The notes beneath the pieces were generated by a model, which worked only from the letters and a program-made list of their open reading frames with translations, had not been told where the DNA came from and ran no database searches. Of a stretch of DNA of 64,000 nt, positions 39,135-48,167 are shown piece by piece; position 1 is the stretch's first letter; each line of letters begins with the position of its first letter. The DNA is from DATCHW01 sp963806045 (GTDB lineage Bacteria; Bacteroidota; Ignavibacteria; Tepidaquicellales; Tepidaquicellaceae), in the NCBI GenBank assembly GCA_963806045.1, contig CAWDWP010000007.1, positions 124,001 through 188,000 on the forward strand, given 5' to 3'. A program made the position numbers and the translations under genes.

Positions 39135-40013
39135 TTATATTAATTTTATTGTAATAATTTCTTTTTTTTCTTTAACATAAATTAAATAATCCTTATGCAC
39201 AAAATAACTATCCGGTACGTTAAATCGGGCATTTTTGTTTAATATGTCTGAATATACTTTAGTTTTGTTTTCAACATCATATATGCATAAAATATTTTCC
39301 AGATATACGTTATTTAAATCTTTAAGATTTATTTTCTTTATATGGTAATTAAAAATAAAATATTTATCAAATTGAATATATTCGACTTCACCATAAATAT
39401 CTTTATTATTTATTTCAAGATTTAATATTCGACTCAATGATGAATCGATTTGGGTTAAATCGAAATTATCGGTGTAATAATTATTCAGATATAAACCATC
39501 AGAAGTATTTTGTCTTAACTCGAATAATGCTGTGAGGTTTTCCTGAGAAACCTCATTTAATAATAAACCATTCTCCAATCCTAAATTAAAATATTTAAAA
39601 GATTCAAACTGTTGTTTGTATCCATATATCTCATTTTCTGAGTTAAAAAAGTATAACATGTTTTTGTTTTCCCATTTGACTTCTCCTGTCCTTATATCTA
39701 TATCTATAATACCTTTATGGTCGGGTAAATTTGGATTTTCAAATCTGTGTAAAAATATATTTCCCGAATTATAACCTTCTATGGATATCCAATAGTTGCC
39801 TTCTTCGAACAAATAATTTTTTAAATAATGTTCTCCGTTTTCTAAATTCAGACTGAAAAAATATACAATTTTTTCTTCGAGATTTCTTGTTTCACCGATA
39901 AGAATATCATTACTTGTAATGAATATTCTCCAAAGGTTTCCCTGTTGCGAAAATGACCAGGAAGGTTTTAATAAATTTATATTTGTTTTAAATAAACTCA
40001 TTAATTTTTGCAA
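39135..40013 (-). CDS. Uncharacterised protein, beta-rich (possibly DUF4905)
   Basis: A 292-residue cytoplasmic protein without signal or membrane segment. It is rich in aromatic beta strands with repeats of the kind GIIDIDIRTGEVKWENKN, as in beta-propellers that follow a 'value displayed as it is converted' pattern. It resembles the Bacteroidota family DUF4905, but I cannot confirm that. Its start overlaps the end of coaX by 26 bases, and yjbQ follows 2 bases after its stop. Function unknown. Confidence 0.6.
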   Translation of the reverse strand: MQKLMSLFKTNINLLKPSWSFSQQGNLWRIFITSNDILIGETRNLEEKIVYFFSLNLENGEHYLKNYLFEEGNYWISIEGYNSGNIFLHRFENPNLPDHKGIIDIDIRTGEVKWENKNMLYFFNSENEIYGYKQQFESFKYFNLGLENGLLLNEVSQENLTALFELRQNTSDGLYLNNYYTDNFDLTQIDSSLSRILNLEINNKDIYGEVEYIQFDKYFIFNYHIKKINLKDLNNVYLENILCIYDVENKTKVYSDILNKNARFNVPDSYFVHKDYLIYVKEKKEIITIKLI

Positions 40014-40734
40014 TTATATCAATTCCTTTCAGGACAAGATGTTCATCATATGAATCCGCTGATTTAGTATTTTGCATAATTAATTTTCCTAATCCGCCGG
40101 TTATTATAACATATAAATCTTTATTTTTGATTTTGAGTTCCGAGATTACTTTTTCAAATGTAAATAAAGCTGTAAAATATACCCCAGCTTTAATATTTGA
40201 AGTTGTGTTTTTATTAATAAGACTTTTTTGTATTGATATTTTTATTTTTGGCAGTGATGTATTTTTTATTAAAGAATTCATGGAAGTTGCAATCCCCGGT
40301 GCAATCATCCCTCCAATAAATGATTTATTTTTAATCAGATTATAAGTAGTGGCTGTCCCAAAATCCACATATAAAATATTTTTTTTATCCGGATTTAAAA
40401 AAATAGAAGCGACAGCACCGCATATTCTATCCGGACCTAACGATTTTCCGTATTTTAATTTTACTGGGATAGAACCAACCTGATTAACAGAAAACACATT
40501 CTTAATTCCCGCCTTATTTAATAATTTAATTGCTTTAGAATGTAATCTGGTATCAGAAACTGAAATTGCTGCTTTTGATATTGAAGTTTTTTGACTATTT
40601 AAAAATGCTGAAAAGATAGAAGCAAAATCATTTTTTTGGTACGGAATGTTTTTTATAAACTTGAATCTATTAACAGTGGAAATTGCAGCTTTAATATTGG
40701 AATTTCCAAAATCTAATAATAGATTAGTGTGCAC
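39988..40734 (-). CDS. coaX: Type III pantothenate kinase
   Basis: First step of coenzyme A synthesis (pantothenate phosphorylation). The 248-residue ASKHA-fold protein has the phosphate-1 motif LLLDFGNSNIKAAI at the N-terminus, GPDRICGAVASI near residue 100, the DFGTATTYNLI motif near 125 and a C-terminal ITGGLG. The start codon is GTG (40734). It precedes the DUF4905-like gene with a 26-base overlap. Confidence 0.93.
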   Translation of the reverse strand: MHTNLLLDFGNSNIKAAISTVNRFKFIKNIPYQKNDFASIFSAFLNSQKTSISKAAISVSDTRLHSKAIKLLNKAGIKNVFSVNQVGSIPVKLKYGKSLGPDRICGAVASIFLNPDKKNILYVDFGTATTYNLIKNKSFIGGMIAPGIATSMNSLIKNTSLPKIKISIQKSLINKNTTSNIKAGVYFTALFTFEKVISELKIKNKDLYVIITGGLGKLIMQNTKSADSYDEHLVLKGIDIIAKINEFI

Positions 40735-40761
40735 TTTGAGTGATTTAGAAAATTAATTATA

Positions 40762-41304
40762 TCAAAGTATAAATTTAATCCCGCCCGTCAATGTATATAC
40801 AGAAACATTTCCAAAATCTTTGATAATAATTTTATATTTACCATCGATAAAAAGATTATAATTTGTTCCGACATCGAGAAATTCAACACCACCGCCCAGA
40901 TCCAAACCGACATTAACAAAGTTGTCACTCAAACCGTTTATTTTTTGATTGAGAAAATTGACACCTATTCCAGCGTCGAAGTAGGGCACTACGGCTTTTG
41001 ATTGCAAATGATATCTAATCAGAGCTGCCATTTCAAAATTATTATCATCCTTTACTTTCCAGAAATTTGCCTGAGGTGAAACAGAGAGATTTTGAACTGT
41101 TATATCCGCCATCAAACCAACTGCTAAACCCATTCCTGTCTCTCTGAATGCAAATCCACCATGTACCCCTAATGTTAATTTAGTAGCGGGAGCAAGGGAA
41201 TTATTCAATAAACCTGACTTTTTATTTAAATCCGATTTGAACTGAGAATAAGATAAATTGCAGGTCATTAATATAGATATAAAAATAAAAATTATTTTTT
41301 TCAC
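40762..41304 (-). CDS. Exported outer-membrane beta-barrel-like protein
   Basis: I choose the GTG at 41304 because it begins a canonical signal peptide (KKIIFIFISILMTCNLSYSQ). The frame is open further to 41403, but that part would overlap the bifunctional nuclease gene and gives no sensible N-terminus. The mature protein of about 160 residues has alternating strands with Gly-rich turns, ending LTGGIKFIL, typical of small outer-membrane barrels. The family is not recognised. It lies just downstream of the bifunctional nuclease gene. Confidence 0.65.
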   Translation of the reverse strand: MKKIIFIFISILMTCNLSYSQFKSDLNKKSGLLNNSLAPATKLTLGVHGGFAFRETGMGLAVGLMADITVQNLSVSPQANFWKVKDDNNFEMAALIRYHLQSKAVVPYFDAGIGVNFLNQKINGLSDNFVNVGLDLGGGVEFLDVGTNYNLFIDGKYKIIIKDFGNVSVYTLTGGIKFIL

Positions 41305-41332
41305 AATTTTAAAAGTTGATTTTAAAAAATTA

Positions 41333-41953
41333 TTAGTTGAAATGAGATATATTAAGTTTTTTAATTTCATCACGAAGCTTAGCCGCGGCTTCGTAATCTT
41401 CATTTGTTATTGCTTCATCAAGTTGCTTCTTTAGTGAGTCTAATTTATTTTCATTGCTTTTATCTTCAGATTCCTGTGATTTATCTTTTATCTCCGGTTC
41501 TTTTTTATCATCATCAGGCTTTTCTTCTTCGGCATCAGGGATAAATCCGATTTCATCAAGTATATTTGCTGCTACGTAAATTGGTGCAGTAAATTTTAGC
41601 GCTAAAGCAATAGCATCAGATGGTCTTGCGTCAATATCTTCGATAATATCATTATCCAGTTTAATTCTTGCATAAAAAGTAGAATCCCTTAATTCTGTTA
41701 TATAAACGGAATCAACTCCATAACCTAATGTTTCAAGAGTTGTTTTTAATAAATCGTGTGTTAGCGGCCTTTGTGGTTTACGTCCTTCAAGCTCGTAAGC
41801 AATTGCCTGAGCTTCGAATTGTCCGATTATTATTGGAAGTCTTCTTTCTCCTTCAGTTTCTTTTAGTATTATAGCAAATCCTCCACCGCTCACTGAAGAA
41901 GTGAGTGATAATCCAAAAATTTCAACCTGTAAGTAATCTTTCGAAAAATCCAT
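41333..41953 (-). CDS. Bifunctional nuclease-family (DUF151) protein with UVR motif
   Basis: A 206-residue protein. Residues about 1-135 match the BFN/DUF151 domain (LPIIIGQFEAQAIAYELEG, then DIDARPSDAIALALKFTAPIYV). A charged linker rich in Glu, Lys and Asp follows, then a C-terminal UvrB/UvrC-type motif (about 172-203: LKKQLDEAITNEDYEAAAKLRDEI). BFN proteins are described as nucleases on RNA and DNA in plants; the bacterial role is unsettled. The domain pair is common in Bacteroidota and relatives. Confidence 0.88.
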   Translation of the reverse strand: MDFSKDYLQVEIFGLSLTSSVSGGGFAIILKETEGERRLPIIIGQFEAQAIAYELEGRKPQRPLTHDLLKTTLETLGYGVDSVYITELRDSTFYARIKLDNDIIEDIDARPSDAIALALKFTAPIYVAANILDEIGFIPDAEEEKPDDDKKEPEIKDKSQESEDKSNENKLDSLKKQLDEAITNEDYEAAAKLRDEIKKLNISHFN

Positions 41954-42076
41954 AAAATCTTATTATTTAACTTATTATACAAAGTAAATTATAAAAAGTT
42001 TCTTAAACAAATATAAATAAAATAAAAATCATTAAAAATTAATTAACAAAATTGCGATCTTTATTATTTATTTTAT

Positions 42077-43078
42077 TCATTTTAATTTTTCAATCTCTGC
42101 AGTTAGAGCAGGCAAAATTTCAAAAACATCTCCCACTATGCCATAATCAGCCGTCTGAAAAATCGGTGCATCTTTGTCTTTATTAATTGCTACTATACAT
42201 TTGGATGAAGACATTCCCGCAAGATGCTGAATCGCTCCGCTTATGCCGCAAGCGATATACAAACTTGGCGACACAGTTTTCCCGGTTTGACCAACTTGCT
42301 CGGAGTGAGGTCTCCAACCTGCATCAACAACTGCCCTCGACGCTCCTGTAGCAGCATTTAGAGCTTGAGCAAGATTTTCAACTAAATAAAAGTTTTCAGG
42401 TGCACGTAATCCTCTGCCTCCGGAAACAATTCTGTCTGCTTCAGCAACATCTAATTTTCCGGTTGAGGTTACGATTTCAGTTACAACTGATTTAAAATCA
42501 TCAGTTGTAATTTTCAAAGATTCTGCCTCAATTTGCTCAATCGAAAAATTATCAGATACTGATTTTTCAGCTTTAAATACGTTAGGTCTTAGTGAAAGAA
42601 CAATATTTGATGTATTGAATTTAATTTTTGTGTAAGCTTTACCTGCATAAACAGGTCTTATTGCAAAGATTGTTTCATTTTCAAAAAATAAATCTACCAC
42701 ATCCTGGCATAAAGCAGAATTTGTCTTTATCGCTAAAGCCCCTGAAATTTCTTTTCCAAAGGAAGTAGCCGATAATAAAATAATATTGAATCCATTCTTT
42801 ATTGCAAAATCTGCAATCACTTTTGCAATTGCCTGGTAAGAAAACATTGAAACCTTTCCGGCGAATTTATTAATTTCATCTAAATTAATTTTAAAAACTT
42901 TATTCGCTCCATATTCTGATAATAAATTGAATTCATTTTCATCTGCATTTGTTGTTGCTATTCCGGAATAATCACATTTTAATAAACCGGCCAGTTTTTT
43001 TGATTCAGTTATCAATTCAAATGAGGAATTTTTGAATTTATTATCTTTAGTTTCTAATACAGCAAGAATTTTGTTCAT
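42077..43078 (-). CDS. etfA: Electron transfer flavoprotein subunit alpha
   Basis: Carries FAD and moves electrons from acyl-CoA dehydrogenases to a membrane quinone oxidoreductase. It has 333 residues, with the C-terminal FAD-binding domain recognisable by VDAGWRPHSEQVGQTGKTV (about 255), LYIACGISGAIQH and INKDKDAPIFQTADYGIVGD. It follows etfB by 23 bases. The Fe-S membrane protein at 34951-36969 is a plausible partner. Confidence 0.96.
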   Translation of the reverse strand: MNKILAVLETKDNKFKNSSFELITESKKLAGLLKCDYSGIATTNADENEFNLLSEYGANKVFKINLDEINKFAGKVSMFSYQAIAKVIADFAIKNGFNIILLSATSFGKEISGALAIKTNSALCQDVVDLFFENETIFAIRPVYAGKAYTKIKFNTSNIVLSLRPNVFKAEKSVSDNFSIEQIEAESLKITTDDFKSVVTEIVTSTGKLDVAEADRIVSGGRGLRAPENFYLVENLAQALNAATGASRAVVDAGWRPHSEQVGQTGKTVSPSLYIACGISGAIQHLAGMSSSKCIVAINKDKDAPIFQTADYGIVGDVFEILPALTAEIEKLK

Positions 43079-43101
43079 TTCAACAATTTAAATTTAAAAA
43101 A

Positions 43102-43848
43102 TTAAATTACTTTTGCTTCTTCTTTTAATAATTTTACTAATTCAGGAACATCTGAAACCCCGTTTACCAAAATTTTTCCTGACCCTTTTGATTTTGGCAA
43201 TGTCATTTCAATGACTTCAGTCAGGTTTCCTGTGTGTTCGGCTTTCTTTTCTTCAATTGGTTTATTTTTTGAAGCCATAATACTTTTAAGATTTGGGTAT
43301 CGGGGACTATTGAGACCCTTTTGCGCTCCAATGATTACTGGAAGTGATGAAATAAGAATTTCTTTTCCGCCTTCAATTTCTCTTTCTGCTGTAACATTTG
43401 TTCCGTTAATATCCAATTTTGTTACAACATTAATAAAAGGCAGATTCAACAATTCTCCCACCATCCCGGGAATTACAGAACCATCATAATCTATAGACTG
43501 CTTACCGAAAAATATAATATCAGCAGATAGATCTTTTAAAATATTGGCAAGATTCCTGGCGACAGTAGATGAATCAAATACTTCATTCATTTCTATTAAT
43601 ATTCCTTTATCAGCACCCATTTGGTAAGCTTTCTTAATTGCATCCTTGGATTTTTGATTTCCAAATGAAACTGCTATTACCTCACCACCGTTTTTTTCTT
43701 TAAGTTGAACAGCTTCTTCAACGGCGAATTCGTCATAAGGATTAATGATAAATGTTACCCCGTTTTCATCAATATTTATATTATCATTTGCTATTTTGAC
43801 TTTTGTTGTACTGTCAGGAACCAATGAAACACATACAGCAATTTTCAT
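43102..43848 (-). CDS. etfB: Electron transfer flavoprotein subunit beta
   Basis: Partner of EtfA that binds AMP. It has 248 residues, starting MKIAVCVSLVPDSTTKV, with the INPYDEFAVEEAVQLKE motif near residue 35 and the C-terminal signature LPVIIGAQKGLNSPRYPNLKSI. It is the first gene of etfBA. No sequence other than AT-rich DNA lies between it and the divergent tRNA gene. Confidence 0.96.
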   Translation of the reverse strand: MKIAVCVSLVPDSTTKVKIANDNINIDENGVTFIINPYDEFAVEEAVQLKEKNGGEVIAVSFGNQKSKDAIKKAYQMGADKGILIEMNEVFDSSTVARNLANILKDLSADIIFFGKQSIDYDGSVIPGMVGELLNLPFINVVTKLDINGTNVTAEREIEGGKEILISSLPVIIGAQKGLNSPRYPNLKSIMASKNKPIEEKKAEHTGNLTEVIEMTLPKSKGSGKILVNGVSDVPELVKLLKEEAKVI

Positions 43849-43928
43849 TATTGATTTTTTTAAATTAAAAAAATTCTTTTTTAGATTTCAAAATATTATT
43901 TGAGAACGAAAAATAGTTTATTTATACA

Positions 43929-43957
43929 TTGAAAAAAATACTTATTTATGTTATGTT
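43929..43957 (+). promoter_or_regulatory. Possible promoter of the initiator tRNA gene
   Basis: TTGAAA (43929-43934) and TATGTT (43952-43957) are spaced 17 bases apart and end 9 bases before the mature tRNA 5' end. The pattern fits a housekeeping promoter, but AT-rich DNA gives such matches by chance. Confidence 0.35.
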
Positions 43958-43966
43958 AAAAAATAT

Positions 43967-44039
<73 letters not shown>

Positions 44040-44047
44040 CAAAATGG

Positions 44048-44079
44048 AACCCCAAAAGAAATTTTGGGGTTTTTCTTTT
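44048..44079 (+). terminator. Rho-independent terminator after tRNA-fMet
   Basis: AACCCCAAAA-GAAA-TTTTGGGGTT forms a perfect 10-bp stem with a 4-base loop followed by TTTCTTTT. It lies 8 bases after the tRNA gene. Confidence 0.9.
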
Positions 44080-44139
44080 GTAAGCGTTATAATTCTCAGA
44101 GATGCCATTCTTTTGAGAAGAAGGTGATAGAAAAACAGA

Positions 44140-44166
44140 AGCTCCAAAGCAATTTGGGGCTTTTTT
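44140..44166 (+). terminator. Second terminator-like hairpin
   Basis: AGCTCCAAA-GCAA-TTTGGGGCT forms a 9-bp stem with one G-T pair, followed by six Ts. It lies about 60 bases after the tRNA terminator with no gene recognised between them. It may back up the first terminator or end a short RNA. The remaining bases to the cytochrome start (44167-44381) are AT-rich and hold nothing I recognise. Confidence 0.7.
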
Positions 44167-44381
44167 ATAAATTAAACATTAAAATATGAATAATTAAGTA
44201 TTAATCCATAATTAATTATCTATTTTTACAGAAATCTGTCCCTTTTTTCCCCAATAAAAGTTGTATAAAAACTCCCCAATTTTAAACATTTATAATTTTA
44301 ATATATTAATAAAACAATGTTTAAAAATTGGCATAACTATTGATTGTTTAAATTGTAGAATTTTAAACTTAATTCATACAT

Positions 44382-46447
44382 ATGAAAAAAATAATATTAG
44401 TTATTTTACTTTTTTGTATTAGTGCTGGAGTTTTATTTGCAGCACCAAGGGCAAAAATCAAAATAGAAGCTATAACTACATATACCCAAACTCATACTCC
44501 GGGGTTTCCGCTTTCGGATTCTTGTTTAACTTCAGGAATAAGCACTGTAGCAAAAGGAACCTGGGTTTATGTTAATGTCTGGAATTTTGGAGATACAGCA
44601 TCTGTCACATCGGCTAGCTGGTCATTATTGTCGAAACCAGTCGGTTCAACTGCTGTTATTACATCTATTTCAGGATTAAACTGGTGGGGAAAATTTTTAG
44701 CCGATTCAACCGGTACTTACAATGTAAAAGTATCAATGAATACAACAGCAGGGTCTAAGGATACGACATTGAATATCGTTGCTTCAAAATATGTTGGAGT
44801 AGGAAATTTTCAAGGCGTTCCTGATGTATTTCCGAATTGTATGTCTTGCCACAAATCTATGTCTCGTTTTGTAGATATTTTCAATAGATGGAAAGTTAGT
44901 GGTCATGCAACTAGATTTAAATATCAGGTTGATAGCGCCGCTTCATATAGTATAAGTTGTATGAAATGTCATACTATCGGTTATGATCAGAATAAATTTG
45001 CTTTAAATAATGGATTTGATGATGTTGCAAGAACTCTTGGATGGGTCTGGACATCACCTCCGCATCCAGGAAAATGGGATTCATTAAAGACTTATTATCC
45101 CGGTTTAGTTAATTTTGCAACTATTGGTTGCGAAAACTGTCACGGAGCGGGAAGTGAACACGCTTTTAGCGGCGGTGATACAACAAAGATAAGCATAAGT
45201 TATAATGTCAATGCATGTGTAAGATGCCACGATGCACCGGATCATCATAATAAACCCAGAGAATGGGCAAACTCAGTACATGCTAAGCCAGTCTTTGAAG
45301 GCCGGACAGTAGCTGATAGTCTTAGATTCAGACCCTCTAATGATTGTAATCGCTGCCACGATGGAGAATCTTACATACAATATACTAAGAATTTCAAAGG
45401 ACCTTTGAATTTGACTGCAGCTGACCAGGAAGTGATTGGATGTCCAACATGTCACGATCCTCACGGAAATTCGAATGAATATGCATTAAGGAATAGTTTA
45501 CCAGGTTCAGATACACTTGGTAGTGGTGACCATTACAATCTTAGGCAATGGCCATATATGTATGGATTGTCACAAAGGAAGAAGAAGAACTTCAGATTAT
45601 GTTTTGACCAGAGTTACATCATCTACCTGGGGTCCTCACGAAAGTCCTCAAGGTGATGTGTTACTTGGTAAGAATGCTGCAAGTTTCGGAACACCTTATC
45701 TTATCAGGTTCACATAGAAATATTGAAGGTGGCTGCGTTGGATGTCATATGTACCCAACTCCTGACACAGGAAATGTATCAAGGAATCATGTAGGTGGAC
45801 ACTCAATGGGTATGTCATATAATTCGAATGACTATGTAGCTTCTTGTGAGGGATGTCACCCAGGAGTTTCCAGTTTCGAAGACTTTATGGCTCCTGAAGA
45901 TTATGACGGGAATGGATTAGTTGAACCATGGCAAAAAGAAGTTAAGGGTGTTATTAGAAACTTAGTATTAGCATTACCGCATACTAATGATTCTACTGTC
46001 AGCTGGCAGCTTATTGCAGCAGATTCAAATAATGTGAATAAACGTAAAGCGTATTATAATTATCAAATGATCAAAAATGATAAGAGTTTTGGGGTACATA
46101 ATCCATTTTATACTATTCAGGTATTGTTTGCATCTATATCCGGTACAGTTGGAATTCAAAATAACTTTGATATAGTTCCGAATGTATACACCTTATCACA
46201 AAATTACCCGAATCCTTTCAACCCAACTACAAAAATAGATTTTGGTTTACCAAAAGGCGATTTTGTAACATTGAAAGTATTTGATATAACCGGTAGAGAA
46301 ATAGAACAATTAGTAAATATGAGATTGATAGCCGGTAAATATTCAGTTACGTTTAATAATGGAAATAATTTAGCGAGTGGAATTTATTTTTACAGGTTAG
46401 TGGCTGGTAGCAATGTTATTACCAAAAAAATGATGTTAGTAAAATAA
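44382..46447 (+). CDS. Nine-haem c-type cytochrome with T9SS sorting domain, readable with two +1 frame changes
   Basis: A signal peptide (about residues 1-20) is followed by an Ig/PKD-like domain to about residue 145, then six CXXCH motifs in the first frame (C153, C193, C250, C279, C322, C354). The frame changes near 45541-45543 (CTTAGGC) and again near 45701-45705 (ATCAGGT), each as if one base were extra. The next frames carry three further CXXCH motifs, starting at 45559, 45734 and 45845. The protein ends in a FlgD-like T9SS type A sorting domain (YTLSQNYPNPFNPTTKIDFG ... SGIYFYRL). Stitched length is about 687 residues. It is probably an extracellular or surface electron carrier. It is preceded by terminators and followed by a strong one, so it is monocistronic. 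Confidence 0.87.
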
Positions 46448-46472
46448 GCATTAGAAATATTTTTTTAGAATC

Positions 46473-46505
46473 AAGAGGCTGTGTATCCCACAGCCTCTTT
46501 TTTTT
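46473..46505 (+). terminator. Rho-independent terminator after the cytochrome gene
   Basis: AGAGGCTGTG and CACAGCCTCT form a 10-bp stem with a 5-base loop, followed by a run of eight or more Ts. It lies about 27 bases after the cytochrome stop. Confidence 0.9.
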
Positions 46506-46585
46506 CTAAATACAAAATCAACAATAAGATATATCAACTTATTATTTGATTTTATTTTTCATTTACATTAGTTAGTTTTATACAT

Positions 46586-47476
46586 ATGTGGAAAAAAATA
46601 TTAATTATTGTTGTTTCACTCATTGTCTTATTATTATTATTTAACAGTGTAATAATGCCCTGGTACGTAAAGCATACTAACCTTGTCAAAGTTCCAAATG
46701 TAGTTGGTATGAATTTTCTTGATGCAAAAAGAGTAATTGATGAAACCGGACTTGAAGTTAAACAAGGCGATTTACGGTACGATGAAACAAAGCCGATAGG
46801 ACAGGTTTTGGAACAAGTTCCAATTGCAGATCAATTTGTTAAAAATGGCAGAAGAGTATATCTGATTGTTTGCGGTGGTGAGCAGCTCGTAGAAGTTCCA
46901 CGTTTGATTTCAAAAACACTGCGTGATGCGAAATTTACACTGGAACAACGAAATCTTAAAGTAGGTGATGTTGTTAAAAAGTTTTCCGCGGAATATCCTG
47001 AAGATGTGGTAATCTCTCAGGTAATTCAACCCGGTAGTAAAGTTAAAAAAGCTACAAAAATTGATTTGATAATAAGTAACGGAGTTCAATTGGGAAGTAT
47101 TATAATTCCTGATTTAATTGGTAAAAAACTGGAAGATGCGAAAAAAATACTAACTGATGCTAAGTTGAAAGCGGGAAAAATAACTTATCTGACAAGTGAT
47201 GTGCCTGCAGGTCAGGTCATTGACCAATACCCAAAAAAAGAAAAGTCAGCTACTGAAAATGCTTCAGTTGAATTAATTATCTCTAAGAAACGTATCGAAG
47301 TAAAAAAAGAACCGGATGAGGAAATTAATTATAATGATAATGGTAATAACGGAAATGATACAAAGATTGAAAAGGAAAAAAATACCGAAAAAGAACCGAA
47401 GAAAGAAAAAGAAATGAAAAAAGAAACAAAAACTGAAAAAGAATCACAAAAAACTCCGCAAAATCCGGGTAAATAA
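46586..47476 (+). CDS. Membrane-anchored PASTA-domain protein
   Basis: A 296-residue protein with one N-terminal transmembrane helix (residues about 4-22), then three PASTA domains at about 32-98, 99-166 and 168-232 (each opening with VPNVVG, VPRLIS or IPDLIG). The tail of about 60 residues is Lys/Glu/Asn-rich and of low complexity. PASTA domains bind peptidoglycan fragments in Ser/Thr kinases and PBPs; here there is no kinase or transpeptidase. With the short N-terminus inside, the PASTA domains face the periplasm. It is the first gene of a run with rpe and nnr. Confidence 0.88.
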   Translation: MWKKILIIVVSLIVLLLLFNSVIMPWYVKHTNLVKVPNVVGMNFLDAKRVIDETGLEVKQGDLRYDETKPIGQVLEQVPIADQFVKNGRRVYLIVCGGEQLVEVPRLISKTLRDAKFTLEQRNLKVGDVVKKFSAEYPEDVVISQVIQPGSKVKKATKIDLIISNGVQLGSIIIPDLIGKKLEDAKKILTDAKLKAGKITYLTSDVPAGQVIDQYPKKEKSATENASVELIISKKRIEVKKEPDEEINYNDNGNNGNDTKIEKEKNTEKEPKKEKEMKKETKTEKESQKTPQNPGK

Positions 47477-47506
47477 TAATTAACATGTATGAGATATAAT
47501 TAGTGA

Positions 47507-48166
47507 ATGATGAAAAAATTATCACCTTCAATATTATCAGCAGACTTTTCACAACTTGAGAATAACATTAATGAATTGGAATCAGCAGGAGCAAGTATGA
47601 TTCACTGTGATATTATGGATGGTCACTTTGTTCCAAACATTAGTTTTGGACCGTATATTGTTAAAAAAGTAAATGAAATTACTAATTTACCTCTTGATGT
47701 TCATCTGATGATTGACAATCCTGAAAGATTTATTGCTGATTTCAAAAAAGCAGGTGCCGATTATATATCCGTGCACCAGGAAAATAATATTCATCTTCAG
47801 AGAATCATATCACAAATAAAAGACTCCGGTATCAAAGCGGGAGTGGCAATAAACCCTTCCTCACCTGTTTGTTTATTGCATGATATATTACCTTTCGCCG
47901 ATTTTATTCTTGTTATGAGTGTAAATCCTGGTTTCGGTGGACAATCATTTATTAAAGAGTCAATACTCAAAATTGCTGAACTTAAATCAATAATTAAAGA
48001 GAATCAATATAATTGTCTAATTGAAGTCGATGGAGGAATTAATCTTCAGAATATAAAACAGGTTTCCGATGCAGGTGCTGATATTCTGGTTGCAGGATCT
48101 TCAATTTTCAATTCAGAAGACAAGATTACTACCCTTAAACAAATGATAGAATTAATTAATCAGTAA
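47507..48166 (+). CDS. rpe: Ribulose-phosphate 3-epimerase
   Basis: Interconverts ribulose 5-phosphate and xylulose 5-phosphate in the pentose phosphate pathway. The 219-residue TIM barrel has LSPSILSADFSQL, the metal-binding IHCDIMDGHFVPNISFGP, the VMSVNPGFGGQSFI phosphate region and EVDGGIN. ATG 47507 is used; the ATG at 47510 is an equal alternative. It is followed 1 base later by nnr. Confidence 0.96.
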   Translation: MMKKLSPSILSADFSQLENNINELESAGASMIHCDIMDGHFVPNISFGPYIVKKVNEITNLPLDVHLMIDNPERFIADFKKAGADYISVHQENNIHLQRIISQIKDSGIKAGVAINPSSPVCLLHDILPFADFILVMSVNPGFGGQSFIKESILKIAELKSIIKENQYNCLIEVDGGINLQNIKQVSDAGADILVAGSSIFNSEDKITTLKQMIELINQ

Positions 48167-48167
48167 G

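Noticed and set aside
44167..44381. A further RNA gene or short CDS between the tRNA terminators and the cytochrome gene
   Set aside because: The region is AT-rich with no cloverleaf, no ORF with a plausible start and no recognised motif.
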